This document shows positions 34,355-43,750 of a stretch of 64,000 nt of DNA, piece after piece. The translations under genes and the position numbers were made by a program. The notes under the pieces were generated by a model that searched no databases, was not told where the DNA came from, and saw only the letters and a program-made list of their open reading frames with translations. Source of the DNA: Thermococcus sp. JdF3 (lineage in GTDB: Archaea > Methanobacteriota_B > Thermococci > Thermococcales > Thermococcaceae); contig NZ_SNUK01000002.1 of the NCBI RefSeq assembly GCF_012027495.1, forward strand, positions 62,001 to 126,000. The letters are read 5' to 3'. Every line of letters starts with the position of its first letter. Within the stretch, counting starts at the first letter, position 1.

Positions 34355-35103
34355 ATCAGCCCCTTGATTCTCGGCATGAGCTTCTCCATGGCCTCGCCGG
34401 CGGGACAGCGCAGGAAAACGTCGGCTATGGGCGTTATTCCGCTCTCCTCGGTGTTTATCTCGATAACCCGCCCGCCGGTTTCCTTCACTATCTGGGGGAT
34501 GTATGCGGCGGGATAGACGACGCCGCTGGTGCCTATGACCAGAACAACGTCCGCCCTCTCGGCGAGCCTGAAGGCCCCGTTGAGGGCGCTCCTCGGGAGG
34601 GGTTCCCCGAACCACACAACGTCCGGCCGCAGGAGGGAGCCACAGTGCGGACACCTGGGAAGTTCCTTCTCGGTCAGGAACTCCTCCAGCCTTCCGCTCT
34701 CCTTGAGGTACTCCCCGTAACCGCAGGATGTGCATCTAACGCGGAAGATGTTGCCGTGAAGCTCGATGAGGTTCCCCGTTCCCGCCTCGCGGTGAAGGTC
34801 GTCGACGTTCTGAGTTATCACCGCCTTCAGAATGCCCATACTCTCAAGCTCGGCCAGGGCGTGGTGGGCCCTGTTGGGCCTGGCTTTTCGTATCAGGTCC
34901 ATGCGCCACCTGTAGAACTCCCAGACGAGGCGGGGATCCCTGCTGAAGGCCTCGGGGGTCGCAAGCTCCTCAGGACGGTGCTTCTTCCACAGGCCGTTGA
35001 ATCCCCTGAAGGTAGGAACACCGCTCTCAGCGCTTATTCCAGCACCGGTAAAAGCAATCGCAAACCTCGAACGGGCCAGGAGTTTTGCAGCCTCCTCTAT
35101 CAT
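34351..35103 (-). CDS. cobB: Sir2-family NAD-dependent protein deacylase
   Basis: A 250-residue sirtuin. The NAD-binding motif [17 protein letters not shown], the catalytic [13 protein letters not shown] with LIELHGN (catalytic His), the zinc-binding pair CTSCG...CPHCG and the nucleotide-binding [12 protein letters not shown] are all intact. It may deacylate chromatin proteins or enzymes. ATG 35103 is chosen because TTTTTAAGG lies about 30 bp upstream on this strand, giving a short or absent leader; a longer frame to 35157 would contain that TATA box. Confidence 0.92.
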   Translation of the reverse strand: MIEEAAKLLARSRFAIAFTGAGISAESGVPTFRGFNGLWKKHRPEELATPEAFSRDPRLVWEFYRWRMDLIRKARPNRAHHALAELESMGILKAVITQNVDDLHREAGTGNLIELHGNIFRVRCTSCGYGEYLKESGRLEEFLTEKELPRCPHCGSLLRPDVVWFGEPLPRSALNGAFRLAERADVVLVIGTSGVVYPAAYIPQIVKETGGRVIEINTEESGITPIADVFLRCPAGEAMEKLMPRIKGLI

Positions 35104-35251
35104 GTTCCAACATAGCTCGGATATCCTTAAAAATTCTCCCCACCGTTTAGGGTCCACCAGCCCCCACCCGAATAATCTTTGAAGCAGGATTCAAGTTTCC
35201 GTGCGAGGGTTTAAATTGTATCCATGGACACATCCGCCGGGAGGTGAGCCT

Positions 35252-36448
35252 ATGCCCGTAACAGATGGAACCCCAAGGAAAAAGGTCACCACATCACACG
35301 GAAGGTACTACGCCGAGAGGCAGGCACTGGCGAGACGGAAGAAGCTAAGAAGGAAGGCCGCGCTGATACAGCTCATGAGGAAGCGGAAGGGGGCCGCGGC
35401 GATAAGGACGAGCACGATACGGGTCGAAAAGACCCACATCACGAAGAACGAGGCGCTGGCAATACTCGTCGGTACCCAGATAGGGGCGGGGGTTCTCGGC
35501 CTGCCCTACGCGGCGAGCAAGGTCGGCCTCATCCCCGCACTGGGGGTTCTCACGGGTGTTATGCTCCTCATGCTAGCGACGGCGTTCATAGTTCTCAGGT
35601 TCTCGGCCGAGATGGGCGGAGCGCAGATGAGCACCATCGCCAACAGGACCCTCGGAAAGGCCGGCGGCTGGCTGATGTACCTGAGCATCTTTATAATGAG
35701 CTTCGGGGCCATACTGGCGTATATTGCCGGAATGGGAAGCGTCTTCGCGAGCCTCTTCGGGGTCAGCGACACCATCGGCGCGGCGATATTCTGGGTCCTC
35801 GCTTCCTTCGTCGTTTACCGCGGCCTCGAGGCGAGCGGGAAGACCGAGCTGATAATGAGCTACGTGATGCTGGCGCTCTTCATCGGTGTCACCCTGATGC
35901 TGGTTCCCCACGCCGAGCTTGAGAACGGCCTCTACACCGACCTCTCAGGACTGCTCAGCATAACGGGCGTCGCCATCTTCGCCCTCGGCTGCCACACGAT
36001 AATTCCGGACGTCTACAAGGGACTCGGGAGCTACGAGGAAACGAAGAAAGTGCTCGTGCTGGCCTTCCTCATCCCGACGGTCATCTACGCGGTCTTCATG
36101 GCGGCGTTCCTGCTGGTCTTCGGGAGGGAAACCCCGGAGATAGCCACGCAGGGGCTTGAGCTGCTCTACGGCCACCTCGGGAGGGTGATCGGAAACCTCA
36201 TACCGCTCCTCGCGATAACCACGAGCTACATCGGCATAGCCCTCGCACAGCAGAGCAACACCGAGGAGTTCGTGAAGCTGAGGAAGCCCGTGGCGTGGGC
36301 CCTGACCGTCGTTCCCCCGGCCCTGGTTTACTTCGCCGGCGTCAGAAACTTCGCCGACGTGCTTGCGTTCGCGGGCGACACCGGCGACATGCTGGCGTTC
36401 ATAGTGCTGCCGATACTGATGTGGCTCGCGGCGAAGCTCCGCCGCTGA
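35252..36448 (+). CDS. Aromatic/hydroxy amino acid permease
   Basis: A 398-residue transporter of the hydroxy/aromatic amino acid permease family, with 11 helices. The first helix carries LVGTQIGAGVLGLPYAAS, the conserved unwound substrate-binding segment. Unusually, about 65 hydrophilic, very basic residues precede helix 1 (ARRKKLRRKAA). GGAGGTGAGCCT precedes the ATG at 35252. TTTAAATTG near 35209 is the likely TATA box. Substrate probably Trp, Tyr or Ser/Thr. Confidence 0.85.
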   Translation: MPVTDGTPRKKVTTSHGRYYAERQALARRKKLRRKAALIQLMRKRKGAAAIRTSTIRVEKTHITKNEALAILVGTQIGAGVLGLPYAASKVGLIPALGVLTGVMLLMLATAFIVLRFSAEMGGAQMSTIANRTLGKAGGWLMYLSIFIMSFGAILAYIAGMGSVFASLFGVSDTIGAAIFWVLASFVVYRGLEASGKTELIMSYVMLALFIGVTLMLVPHAELENGLYTDLSGLLSITGVAIFALGCHTIIPDVYKGLGSYEETKKVLVLAFLIPTVIYAVFMAAFLLVFGRETPEIATQGLELLYGHLGRVIGNLIPLLAITTSYIGIALAQQSNTEEFVKLRKPVAWALTVVPPALVYFAGVRNFADVLAFAGDTGDMLAFIVLPILMWLAAKLRR

Positions 36449-36577
36449 CCCCCCCAACTTTTTAAACCGGTTCATCCCTGCATCATTAGCTGCAGCGGGC
36501 TGTCCTTTTCTGTACACGTGAACACATGCGGTAAGATTTATATTCCCAGCGCTCAAATCCTCATCGAGGTGTTCCAC

Positions 36578-37867
36578 ATGGCTGAAGGATACAAAGCATA
36601 CCGCGACAGGGTTATGGACTTTCTTGAGGACCACGAGAAGTGGAGGAAGCACACGATAAACCTCATTGCCAGTGAAAACGTGACTTCTCCGAGCGTCACC
36701 CGCGCGGTGGCGAGCGGTTTCATGCACAAGTACGCCGAGGGCTGGCCCAGGGCCCGCTACTACCAGGGCTGCAAATACGTTGATGAGGTCGAGCTCATCG
36801 GCGTCGAGCTGTTCACCAAGCTCTTCGGAAGCGACTTCGCCGACCTCAGGCCGATTTCCGGAACCAACGCCAACCAGGCGGTCTTCTTCGGCCTCACCCA
36901 GCCGGGCGACAAGGCCATCGTTCTCCACACCAGCCACGGCGGACACATAAGCCACATGCCCTTCGGTGCCGCCGGAATGCGCGGCCTTGAGGTCCACACC
37001 TGGCCCTTCGACAACGAGGAGTTCAACATCGACGTTGACAAGGCCGAGAAGCTCATACGCGAGCTCGAGCCCAAGATAGTCGTCTTCGGTGGCTCGCTCT
37101 TCCCGTTCCCGCACCCGGTCAAGGAGCTCGCGCCGGTCGCCAAGGAGGTCGGCGCCTACGTCATGTACGACGGTGCCCACGTTCTTGGCCTCATAGCCGG
37201 CAAGCAGTTCCAGGACCCGCTCCGCGAGGGCGCTGACATAATCACCGCTTCGACCCATAAGACCTTCCCGGGACCACAGGGCGGTGTCATAATCTACAAG
37301 CGCTTTGGAGAGACCGAGGAGATAGCCAAGCTCCAGTGGGCCATCTTCCCGGGAGTGCTGAGCAACCACCACCTCCACCACATGGCCGGAAAGACCCTCA
37401 CCGCGGCCGAGATGCTAGAGTACGGTGAGAAGTACGCGGCCCAGGTCGTCAAGAACGCCAAGGCCCTGGCCGAGGCTCTGGCAGAGGAGGGCTTCAAGGT
37501 CATCGGTGAGGACAAGGGCTACACCGAGAGCCACCAGGTCATCGTTGACGTCAGCGACCTCCACGAGGCCGCCGGCGGCTGGGCGGCCCCGCTCCTCGAG
37601 GAGGCAGGTATAATCCTCAACAAGAACCTCCTGCCCTGGGACCCGCTTGAGAAGGTCGAGAAGCCGAGCGGCCTGCGCATAGGTGTCCAGGAGATGACCC
37701 GCGTTGGAATGATGGAGGACGACATGAAGGAGATAGCGCACTTCATCAAGCGCGTCCTCATCGACAGGGAGGACCCGAAGAAGGTCGAGCGCGACGTCTT
37801 CTACTTCAGGATGAACTTCCAGAGGGTCTACTACTCCTTCGACCACGGGCTCCCTATGAGGGAGTGA
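36578..37867 (+). CDS. glyA: Serine hydroxymethyltransferase
   Basis: A 429-residue PLP enzyme interconverting serine and glycine with transfer of a C1 unit to a folate or pterin carrier. The PLP lysine lies in TASTHKTFPGPQGG (around residue 228). INLIASENVTS and the tetrapyrrole-like RPISGTNANQAVFFGL complete the family picture. GAGGTGTTCCAC precedes the ATG, and ATTTATATTCC (36536-36546) is the TATA box. A near-palindrome TGTACACGTGAACA (36511-36524) sits just upstream of it. Confidence 0.95.
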   Translation: MAEGYKAYRDRVMDFLEDHEKWRKHTINLIASENVTSPSVTRAVASGFMHKYAEGWPRARYYQGCKYVDEVELIGVELFTKLFGSDFADLRPISGTNANQAVFFGLTQPGDKAIVLHTSHGGHISHMPFGAAGMRGLEVHTWPFDNEEFNIDVDKAEKLIRELEPKIVVFGGSLFPFPHPVKELAPVAKEVGAYVMYDGAHVLGLIAGKQFQDPLREGADIITASTHKTFPGPQGGVIIYKRFGETEEIAKLQWAIFPGVLSNHHLHHMAGKTLTAAEMLEYGEKYAAQVVKNAKALAEALAEEGFKVIGEDKGYTESHQVIVDVSDLHEAAGGWAAPLLEEAGIILNKNLLPWDPLEKVEKPSGLRIGVQEMTRVGMMEDDMKEIAHFIKRVLIDREDPKKVERDVFYFRMNFQRVYYSFDHGLPMRE

Positions 37868-37954
37868 TCTCTTTTCTTCCCTTTTACTGCAATCCAGTTT
37901 GAAGCGTTGGGAACCGTTAAAAGCTCCTCCGCGTACCTTCTCCAGGTGATGTGT

Positions 37955-38392
37955 GTGAGGAAGGTTCTCCCGGTCCTGCTGATAGTCCTTCTGATTCCCC
38001 TCGGGTACTACATAGCCTCGAGCGGTGAAGGCGGGAGCGATGGAGCGCGAAACCTTCCGAACGGTGAAGGAATCGTTCTGAAGCTCGACAAGAGCAGCTA
38101 CACCCCCAGCGACGTGATGACCCTCACGGTCATCAACAGTGCCAGTATCAACGCCACCACGAGCTACCCCATCAGCATCTACCGCCTGGAGGACGGTGAG
38201 TGGAAGGAAGTCCCGGTCGATTTGATGTTCATCGAGGTGGCGGTCGTGATAAAGCCCGGAGAGAAGTGGGAGCAGCGGGTCAAGCTCTCGGACCTGGGCC
38301 TCGAACCGGGTCATTACAGGGTAGTCAAGACGGTCATATTGGAAAACGTGACCGTCAAGGCCGGGGCTGAGTTCGACGTCGTCTCCGGCTGA
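37955..38392 (+). CDS. Secreted or membrane-anchored Ig-like protein
   Basis: A 145-residue protein. An N-terminal hydrophobic segment (VLPVLLIVLLIPLGYYIAS) acts as signal or anchor, with no lipobox Cys. The remaining ~115 residues alternate beta strands (GIVLKLDKSSYTPSDVMTLT) like an Ig or BsuPI-type domain, ending at GAEFDVVSG. Start GTG 37955 fits AGGTGAT at the usual distance; ATG 37949 is too close. Role unknown. Confidence 0.7.
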   Translation: MRKVLPVLLIVLLIPLGYYIASSGEGGSDGARNLPNGEGIVLKLDKSSYTPSDVMTLTVINSASINATTSYPISIYRLEDGEWKEVPVDLMFIEVAVVIKPGEKWEQRVKLSDLGLEPGHYRVVKTVILENVTVKAGAEFDVVSG

Positions 38393-38453
38393 CCTGGCAA
38401 AACTTTTTATTCTCCTCCCACATACCGAACCCCCGGCTGAAGGAGGTGAAAAA

Positions 38454-38786
38454 ATGAAGTTCTGCCCGAAGTGCGGTAACCTCATGCTCCCGGACAGGAA
38501 GAGGAAGGTATGGGTATGCCGCTCATGCGGTTATGAGGAACCCTTTGACGAGCAGAAGGATCGGGAAAAGACCAGGATAACCCAGAAGGTCGAGCACAAG
38601 CCCGACGAGGGAATCATCGTCGTCGAGCAGGACGTCACGACCCTGCCGACCACCAAGGTCACCTGCCCGAAGTGCGGCAACGATACCGCCTACTGGTGGG
38701 AGATGCAGACGAGGGCCGGCGATGAGCCGAGCACCATATTCTACCGGTGCACCAAGTGCGGCCACGTCTGGAGGGCCTACGAGTGA
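38454..38786 (+). CDS. tfs: Transcription factor S (TFS)
   Basis: A 110-residue archaeal transcript-cleavage factor, the counterpart of TFIIS. The N-terminal zinc ribbon (CPKCG at 4-8, CRSCG) and the C-terminal ribbon (CPKCGN, CTKCGH) flank a linker. The tip motif QTRAGDEPST carries the Asp-Glu pair that rescues backtracked RNA polymerase. GGAGGTGAAAAA precedes the ATG. It begins a conserved cluster with PCNA and GINS. Confidence 0.96.
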   Translation: MKFCPKCGNLMLPDRKRKVWVCRSCGYEEPFDEQKDREKTRITQKVEHKPDEGIIVVEQDVTTLPTTKVTCPKCGNDTAYWWEMQTRAGDEPSTIFYRCTKCGHVWRAYE

Positions 38787-38959
38787 GCGGGCTTTCAGAG
38801 CTTGAGCAGGAGACCCTCAAAAAGCTCGCGGAGAAGGCACTGAAGGAGCTTGAGGAGGCCTACAGGAGGATACCCGACACCGACAACGGAAAAGCTTATT
38901 TATTCCGCGGAAAAGAGAGGGTTAGGCTGATGCTTGGTATACTGGAGAAGGAGGGGTAA
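38783..38959 (+). CDS. Small helical protein between TFS and PCNA
   Basis: A 58-residue charged helical protein starting at GTG 38783, which overlaps the TFS stop by 4 nt (GTGA). The sequence SELEQETLKKLAEKALKELE (4-23) predicts a helical hairpin. Position within the TFS-PCNA operon and close packing support a real gene. No family function known; a longer frame from 38747 would run through the TFS coding end and is not needed. Confidence 0.65.
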   Translation: MSGLSELEQETLKKLAEKALKELEEAYRRIPDTDNGKAYLFRGKERVRLMLGILEKEG

Positions 38960-38961
38960 AG

Positions 38962-39711
38962 ATGCCGTTCGAGATAGTTTTTGACGGTGCCAAGGACTTT
39001 GCCGATCTTATAGCCACCGCGAGCAACCTCATCGACGAGGCGGCTTTCAAGATAACCGAGGAAGGTATAAGCATGCGCGCGATGGACCCGAGCAGGGTCG
39101 TTCTCATCGACCTAAATCTCCCGGAGAGCATCTTCTCCAAGTACGAGGTGGAGGAAGAGGAAACTATAGGAATCAACATGGACCACTTCAAGAAGATACT
39201 CAAGCGTGGCAAGAACAAGGACACGCTCATTCTCAGGAAGGGCGACGAGAACTTCCTTGAGATTACCTTCGAGGGAACGGCAAAGAGAACCTTCAAGCTC
39301 CCGCTCATCGAGGTTGAGGAGCTCGAGCTCGACCTTCCGGAGCTTCCCTTCACCGCCAAGGTCGTCGTCCTCGGAGAGGTTCTCAAGGAGGCCGTCAAGG
39401 ACGCTTCCCTCGTCAGCGATGCCATGAAGTTCATAGCCACCGAGAACGAGTTCGTTATGAAGGCGGAGGGAGAGACCAACGAGGTCGAGATTAAGCTCAC
39501 CCTTGAGGACGAAGGCCTGCTCGACCTTGAGGTTGAGGAGGAAACCAGGAGCGCCTACGGAATCAGCTACCTGGCCGACATGATTAAGGGCATCGGCAAG
39601 GCAGACGAGGTGATAATCCGCTTCGGCAACGAGATGCCCCTCCAGATGGAGTACCCGATAAGGGATGAGGGCAGGCTGATATTCCTCCTCGCCCCGCGCG
39701 TCGAGGACTGA
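38962..39711 (+). CDS. pcn: DNA polymerase sliding clamp (PCNA)
   Basis: A 249-residue PCNA subunit of the homotrimeric ring that tethers replication proteins to DNA. The N-terminal MPFEIVFDGAKDFADLI, the interdomain connector region around 115-130 (EVEELELDLPEL) and the C-terminal LIFLLAPRVED tail for partner binding are all typical. GGAGGGGTAAAG precedes the ATG. It sits 2 bp after the small gene and 40 bp before gins51. Confidence 0.97.
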   Translation: MPFEIVFDGAKDFADLIATASNLIDEAAFKITEEGISMRAMDPSRVVLIDLNLPESIFSKYEVEEEETIGINMDHFKKILKRGKNKDTLILRKGDENFLEITFEGTAKRTFKLPLIEVEELELDLPELPFTAKVVVLGEVLKEAVKDASLVSDAMKFIATENEFVMKAEGETNEVEIKLTLEDEGLLDLEVEEETRSAYGISYLADMIKGIGKADEVIIRFGNEMPLQMEYPIRDEGRLIFLLAPRVED

Positions 39712-39754
39712 TTTCTTCCCCCTTTCATCCCATTTAGTCCGGCTGGTGGTAGGC

Positions 39755-40327
39755 GTGGACATCGTCAAGCTCAGGGAACTGCTCGAAGCGGAGCTTTCAT
39801 CGCCGGAACTGACGGAGCTGGACGGGGAGTTCTACGATGAGTTCGACAGCCTAATTAAAGCCCTAAAGCTCGGCGCGGAGAGCTCCCGCGAGAGGGGCGA
39901 GGACATCGAGGAGAGGCTCTACCTGGCCCAGCTGGGAATAGCTGAGAAGCTCATGCGTGAGATAATCAAAATCAGGCTCCATAAAATCGTTGATCTGGCG
40001 GTCGAGGGAATCCCTGGCGAGCTGACGGCCGAGGAGAGGAAGATATTCACAGTTCTGAGGGCCTTCATTGAGCGTGAGGAAATTGCCGTTCCTGAGGTCA
40101 CGGAAGAGAAACTTCCTGAGAGGGTCCCGGAGAGCCCGGCCGAGCCCTTGAAACGAACGGCCCCGAGCGAGGCGTACATAATCAAGGTTAATCTGCCGAA
40201 GATACTCGACCCTGAGCTGAGGGAATATGGACCCTTCAGGGCGGGCGACCTCGTCATAATCCCCCGGAGCCTCGGAAAGGTCCTCGTCGAGAGGGACGCG
40301 GCGGAGAGAATAAGAATTGCCCCGTGA
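39755..40327 (+). CDS. gins51: GINS complex subunit Gins51
   Basis: A 190-residue GINS15 subunit. The N-terminal A domain is helical (LRELLEAELSSPELTELDGE), and the C-terminal B domain includes YIIKVNLPKIL and AGDLVIIPRSLGKVL. With Gins23 it bridges MCM helicase and the Cdc45/GAN-like factor at replication forks. GTG 39755 is preceded by GGCTGGTGGT; the GTG at 39746 is also open. It overlaps the downstream oxidoreductase by one base (TGATG). Confidence 0.9.
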   Translation: MDIVKLRELLEAELSSPELTELDGEFYDEFDSLIKALKLGAESSRERGEDIEERLYLAQLGIAEKLMREIIKIRLHKIVDLAVEGIPGELTAEERKIFTVLRAFIEREEIAVPEVTEEKLPERVPESPAEPLKRTAPSEAYIIKVNLPKILDPELREYGPFRAGDLVIIPRSLGKVLVERDAAERIRIAP

Positions 40328-42243
40328 TGCCTATGTCCTTCTCCGTCTGCATGCGCGACTGCTACGACACCTGCTCGATGGTGAGCGAGCTTAAGGACGG
40401 AAGGCTCAAGGTTAGGGGCAATCCGGAGCACCCGATAACGGCCGGATTCCTCTGTCCGAAGGGGGCACTTCTCCCGAGGTGGTTCCACGCTGAGGACAGG
40501 CTCAAAAGGCCGCTCATAAGGACGGGCGAAAAGGGGAGTGGGAACTTCAGGGAGACGAGCTGGGAGGAAGCTATTGAACTCGTTGCCAAAAAGCTGAGGG
40601 AGACGATCGAAGAACACGGAAGCGAGAGCGTTCTCGTTTACCAGTACGCCGGTGACAGGGGAGTTGTTAACTACGCCTTCCCTCTCAGGCTTTTCCACTA
40701 CCTCAACACTGCCATGCTCGACTACGGAATCTGCGACAGGGCCGGGCAGGAGGCGCTGAGGGACGTTTACGGGACGGCCGTTGGCATGGGCCCTGAAAAG
40801 CTCAGGAACCAGAGGCTTATCGTTTACTGGGGCATCAACGCCTTCTGGACGAACCTGCACGGCTTCACGCTGGCGAAGCGGCACGGACTTGAAATCTGGA
40901 CGGTTGATGTTGTAAGAACCGAAACCGCCAGGCGCTCACACAGGTTTTATCAAATAAAGCCCGACACCGACGTCCTCTTCGCCCTCGGAGTTGCGAAGGT
41001 TATAATCGAGGAAGGGCTCTACGAGGAAGCTTTCGTCCGCGAGAACGTTTATGGTTTTGAAGAATTCAGGAATTATGTAAAAACATTATCGCTTGATTAT
41101 GTAAGTGAGGAGACTGGGGTGGGGGTTGAGGAGATAGAGACCTTCGCGAGGGAATTCGCCGAAAAGAGGGGCGCAATTCACATCGGCTACGGCTTCCAGC
41201 GCTCCCTGATGGGCGGCGAAGCCGTCAGGGCGATTTCGATTCTTCCCGCGCTAGTAGGCCACCGCTTTGGCTTCATCTACGACATGAAGACGATAGATAA
41301 AAGCTACGCCGAAGGCGCGTTCCTGAGAACGAAGCCCGCCAGGAGAATCCCCCAGATGAAGCTGGCCGAGTACATCGAGCGGGGAGAGATTAAGTTCCTC
41401 TACGTCTACAACTCCAACCCCCTCGCAAGCCTGCCGAACCAGAACCGGCTGAGGAGAGCGCTGATTGAGAACGACGTTTTCGTGGTTACGCACGACATAT
41501 TCTTGACTGACACGGCCCTGTACTCGGACGTGGTGCTGCCGGCAAACACATTCTTCGAGCGTCTTGATATAGCGGACAGCTACTACCACCGCTACGTGGC
41601 CCTAAATGAACCGGTTGCGAGGCTTCACGGGAAGAGCAACAGCGAAGTCACAAGACTCCTAGCCAAGGCCTTGGGCGTTGAGAACCCCCACATCCACGAG
41701 AGCGACGAGGAAGTCATTAGAAAAGTCCTCGAAATCAACGGTCTGAGCTGGGAGGAGCTTAAGGCTAAGGGTTTCGTCAAAGTTCCAGAGAGGCCGAGAA
41801 AGTGGAAAACACCGAGCGGGAAGATCGAGTTCTACTCCCAGAGAGCGATGGAGAGGGGCTTAAGCCCGTTTCCCGGGTACAGGAAGTTCGAAGGAAAGTA
41901 TCCGCTTCGCCTCCTCACGCCAACCCACAGAATGACGATAACGAGCCAGTACCACAACACCTACAACATGATTGACCCGAACCTTTACATCAACCCCGCC
42001 GACGCAAAGGAGAGAGGAATAGGCGACGGTGACACAGTCGAGGTCTTCAACGACTACGGCAGGATAAAAACGACGGCAAGGCTCAGCGGGGACGTTCCAT
42101 CAAAGGTGGTCCTGCTCTACAAAGCATTCTGGGTAAAGCTTCTCGGCTGGAACGCCAATTTCCTGACGGCCGATGACACCGTAGAAAAGTACGGAAACGG
42201 CTCGGCGTATCATTCAACCTGGGTCGATGTCAGGAAGGTTTGA
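40327..42243 (+). CDS. Molybdopterin (Mo/W) oxidoreductase, FeS-containing
   Basis: A 638-residue protein of the DMSO-reductase superfamily. The N-terminal Cys cluster CMRDCYDTC with FLCPKG should bind one 4Fe-4S cluster. DYGICDRAGQEAL and YNSNPLASLPNQN are cofactor-binding regions, and the C-terminal ~110 residues form the molydopterin-dinucleotide domain. No twin-arginine signal, so it is cytosolic. No obvious partner subunit is adjacent, so electron donor and substrate are unknown. ATG 40327 overlaps the gins51 stop; ATG 40333 is an alternative. Confidence 0.88.
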   Translation: MPMSFSVCMRDCYDTCSMVSELKDGRLKVRGNPEHPITAGFLCPKGALLPRWFHAEDRLKRPLIRTGEKGSGNFRETSWEEAIELVAKKLRETIEEHGSESVLVYQYAGDRGVVNYAFPLRLFHYLNTAMLDYGICDRAGQEALRDVYGTAVGMGPEKLRNQRLIVYWGINAFWTNLHGFTLAKRHGLEIWTVDVVRTETARRSHRFYQIKPDTDVLFALGVAKVIIEEGLYEEAFVRENVYGFEEFRNYVKTLSLDYVSEETGVGVEEIETFAREFAEKRGAIHIGYGFQRSLMGGEAVRAISILPALVGHRFGFIYDMKTIDKSYAEGAFLRTKPARRIPQMKLAEYIERGEIKFLYVYNSNPLASLPNQNRLRRALIENDVFVVTHDIFLTDTALYSDVVLPANTFFERLDIADSYYHRYVALNEPVARLHGKSNSEVTRLLAKALGVENPHIHESDEEVIRKVLEINGLSWEELKAKGFVKVPERPRKWKTPSGKIEFYSQRAMERGLSPFPGYRKFEGKYPLRLLTPTHRMTITSQYHNTYNMIDPNLYINPADAKERGIGDGDTVEVFNDYGRIKTTARLSGDVPSKVVLLYKAFWVKLLGWNANFLTADDTVEKYGNGSAYHSTWVDVRKV

Positions 42244-42393
42244 GGCGAAAATAGATTTTTTCTTCGAGATTTTTGACAAATGCTGTTAGGCCTGTTTTTC
42301 AGAGTGACAACCAATGAAGGGCATTCTTTGCAGTCCTAACGCGAGCCTCTTAAACTGTTTGGATATCCGACAAGAAATTGCCCGTTAAGCGAA

Positions 42394-42410
42394 CCGAAAG
42401 GTTTATATAT
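42394..42410 (+). promoter_or_regulatory. Strong peroxiredoxin promoter
   Basis: CCGAAAGGTTTATATAT is a near-consensus BRE (CCGAAAGG) plus TATA. Start would fall near 42434, leaving a ~35-nt leader with GAGGTGAT before the ATG. The ~220-bp gap upstream (42244-42393) has no gene. Confidence 0.75.
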
Positions 42411-42467
42411 TCGAACCAGTGAGGTTTATAGTGAAGACGACACAGGAAAAGGAAGAGGTGATGTAAG

Positions 42468-43118
42468 ATGGTCGTCATAGGAGAAAAGTTCCCAGAGGTT
42501 GAGGTCAACACCACCCACGGCAGGATAAAGCTGCCGGACTACTTCGCCGAGAAGGGCAAGTGGTTCATACTCTTCAGCCACCCGGCTGACTTCACCCCGG
42601 TCTGTACGACCGAGTTCTACGCCATGCAGAAGAGGGTTGAAGAGTTCAGGAAGCTCGGCGTCGAGCCGATAGGGCTGAGCGTTGATCAGGTCTTCAGCCA
42701 CCTCAAGTGGATGGAGTGGATCAAGGAGAACCTCGGAGAGGAGATAACCTTCCCGGTCATAGCGGACGACCGCGGTGACCTCGCCGAGGCCCTCGGCATG
42801 ATCCCGAGCGGCGCCACCATTACAGCGAGGGCCGTCTTCGTCGTCGACGACAAGGGCGTCATAAGGGCGATAGTCTACTACCCGGCCGAGGTCGGCAGGG
42901 ACTGGGACGAGATACTCAGGCTCGTCAAGGCCCTCAAGGTCAGCACCGAGAAGGGCGTCGCCCTGCCGCACAAGTGGCCCAACAACGAGCTCATCGGCGA
43001 CCGCGCCATCGTCCCGCCGGCCGGAACCGTCGACGCCATCAAGGAGCGCGAGGAGGCCAAGGCCCGCGGAGAGATCGAGTGCTACGACTGGTGGTTCTGC
43101 CACAAGAAGCTCGAGTGA
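42468..43118 (+). CDS. Thioredoxin peroxidase (archaeal Prx6-type)
   Basis: A 216-residue peroxiredoxin that reduces hydrogen peroxide and alkyl peroxides. The peroxidatic cysteine is C46 in [10 protein letters not shown]. Two further cysteines near the C-terminus (C205 and C211 in ECYDWWFCH) match the resolving pair of the decameric archaeal enzymes. GAGGTGATGTAAG precedes the ATG. Strong promoter and optimal-looking codons suggest high expression. Confidence 0.96.
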   Translation: MVVIGEKFPEVEVNTTHGRIKLPDYFAEKGKWFILFSHPADFTPVCTTEFYAMQKRVEEFRKLGVEPIGLSVDQVFSHLKWMEWIKENLGEEITFPVIADDRGDLAEALGMIPSGATITARAVFVVDDKGVIRAIVYYPAEVGRDWDEILRLVKALKVSTEKGVALPHKWPNNELIGDRAIVPPAGTVDAIKEREEAKARGEIECYDWWFCHKKLE

Positions 43119-43146
43119 GCTTCTTCCCCCAATTTCGTTTCTCTTC

Positions 43147-43572
43147 TTACGCTCCACGGAACCAAACCACAAGGAAGGAACCCGTCATCGCCATTGCGTA
43201 GGCCACCGGCTTCAATGTCAGACAGCTCCCTTCAGGCACCTTTGAAAGTTCCGATGCAAATACGACACTTATGAAAGTCAGGTATATCCCAATCCGAAAC
43301 AGTGCTTTGTTCGCATTGAGTCCGCTCCTTGCCCCAAGCCCCGCGAGATAAGCGATCAACACCATCAAAGTTAATGAAATCCATTTGCTGATTCTTCCCA
43401 TTGCTTCATAACAGTCGGGAACGTTGCACGTTGTTGTAAAACCGTGCGGATCTATCCACGTGCCATTAGAGGGACATTGCTTTGGTTCCTGGGAATAGAC
43501 AAGTGTGATCAGGCCTGAAAAAAAGATAGTGAGAATCAGAAGTCCGATAATTTTTCTCTTAAATGTCTGCAT
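43147..43572 (-). CDS. Membrane protein with signal peptide and Cys-rich outer loop
   Basis: A 141-residue protein. An N-terminal signal or anchor (LLILTIFFSGLITLVYS) is followed by a short outside loop with Cys (PKQCPSNG, TTCNVPDCYE), then about three membrane segments. Base composition is more AT-rich than its neighbours. GGGGGAGGGGC precedes the ATG. No family recognised. Confidence 0.6.
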   Translation of the reverse strand: MQTFKRKIIGLLILTIFFSGLITLVYSQEPKQCPSNGTWIDPHGFTTTCNVPDCYEAMGRISKWISLTLMVLIAYLAGLGARSGLNANKALFRIGIYLTFISVVFASELSKVPEGSCLTLKPVAYAMAMTGSFLVVWFRGA

Positions 43573-43750
43573 GCCCCTCCCCCAGCGCTGATCGATAACA
43601 ACAATGCTCTGGGAGTTCCCCAGTCCTAGCCCTTAGCAGTATTCTCTTTATATGACTTTCCCGCAGTATTCCGTTATTCCAGCAGCAGTTTTGCTGGCTG
43701 TTTAAATCAAAAACCGAAGTAAACAAGTGAACACGAACGCTCCCTGGGTC

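Noticed and set aside
34355-34735. N-terminal extension of the DUF3783-like gene through the sirtuin gene
   Set aside because: The extension is low-complexity shadow sequence; a proper start with a 4-nt overlap exists at 34354.
35945-37381. A 478-codon open frame on the minus strand opposite the permease and glyA genes
   Set aside because: It mirrors strongly biased coding frames of two certain plus-strand genes; composition and lack of a known product mark it as a shadow.
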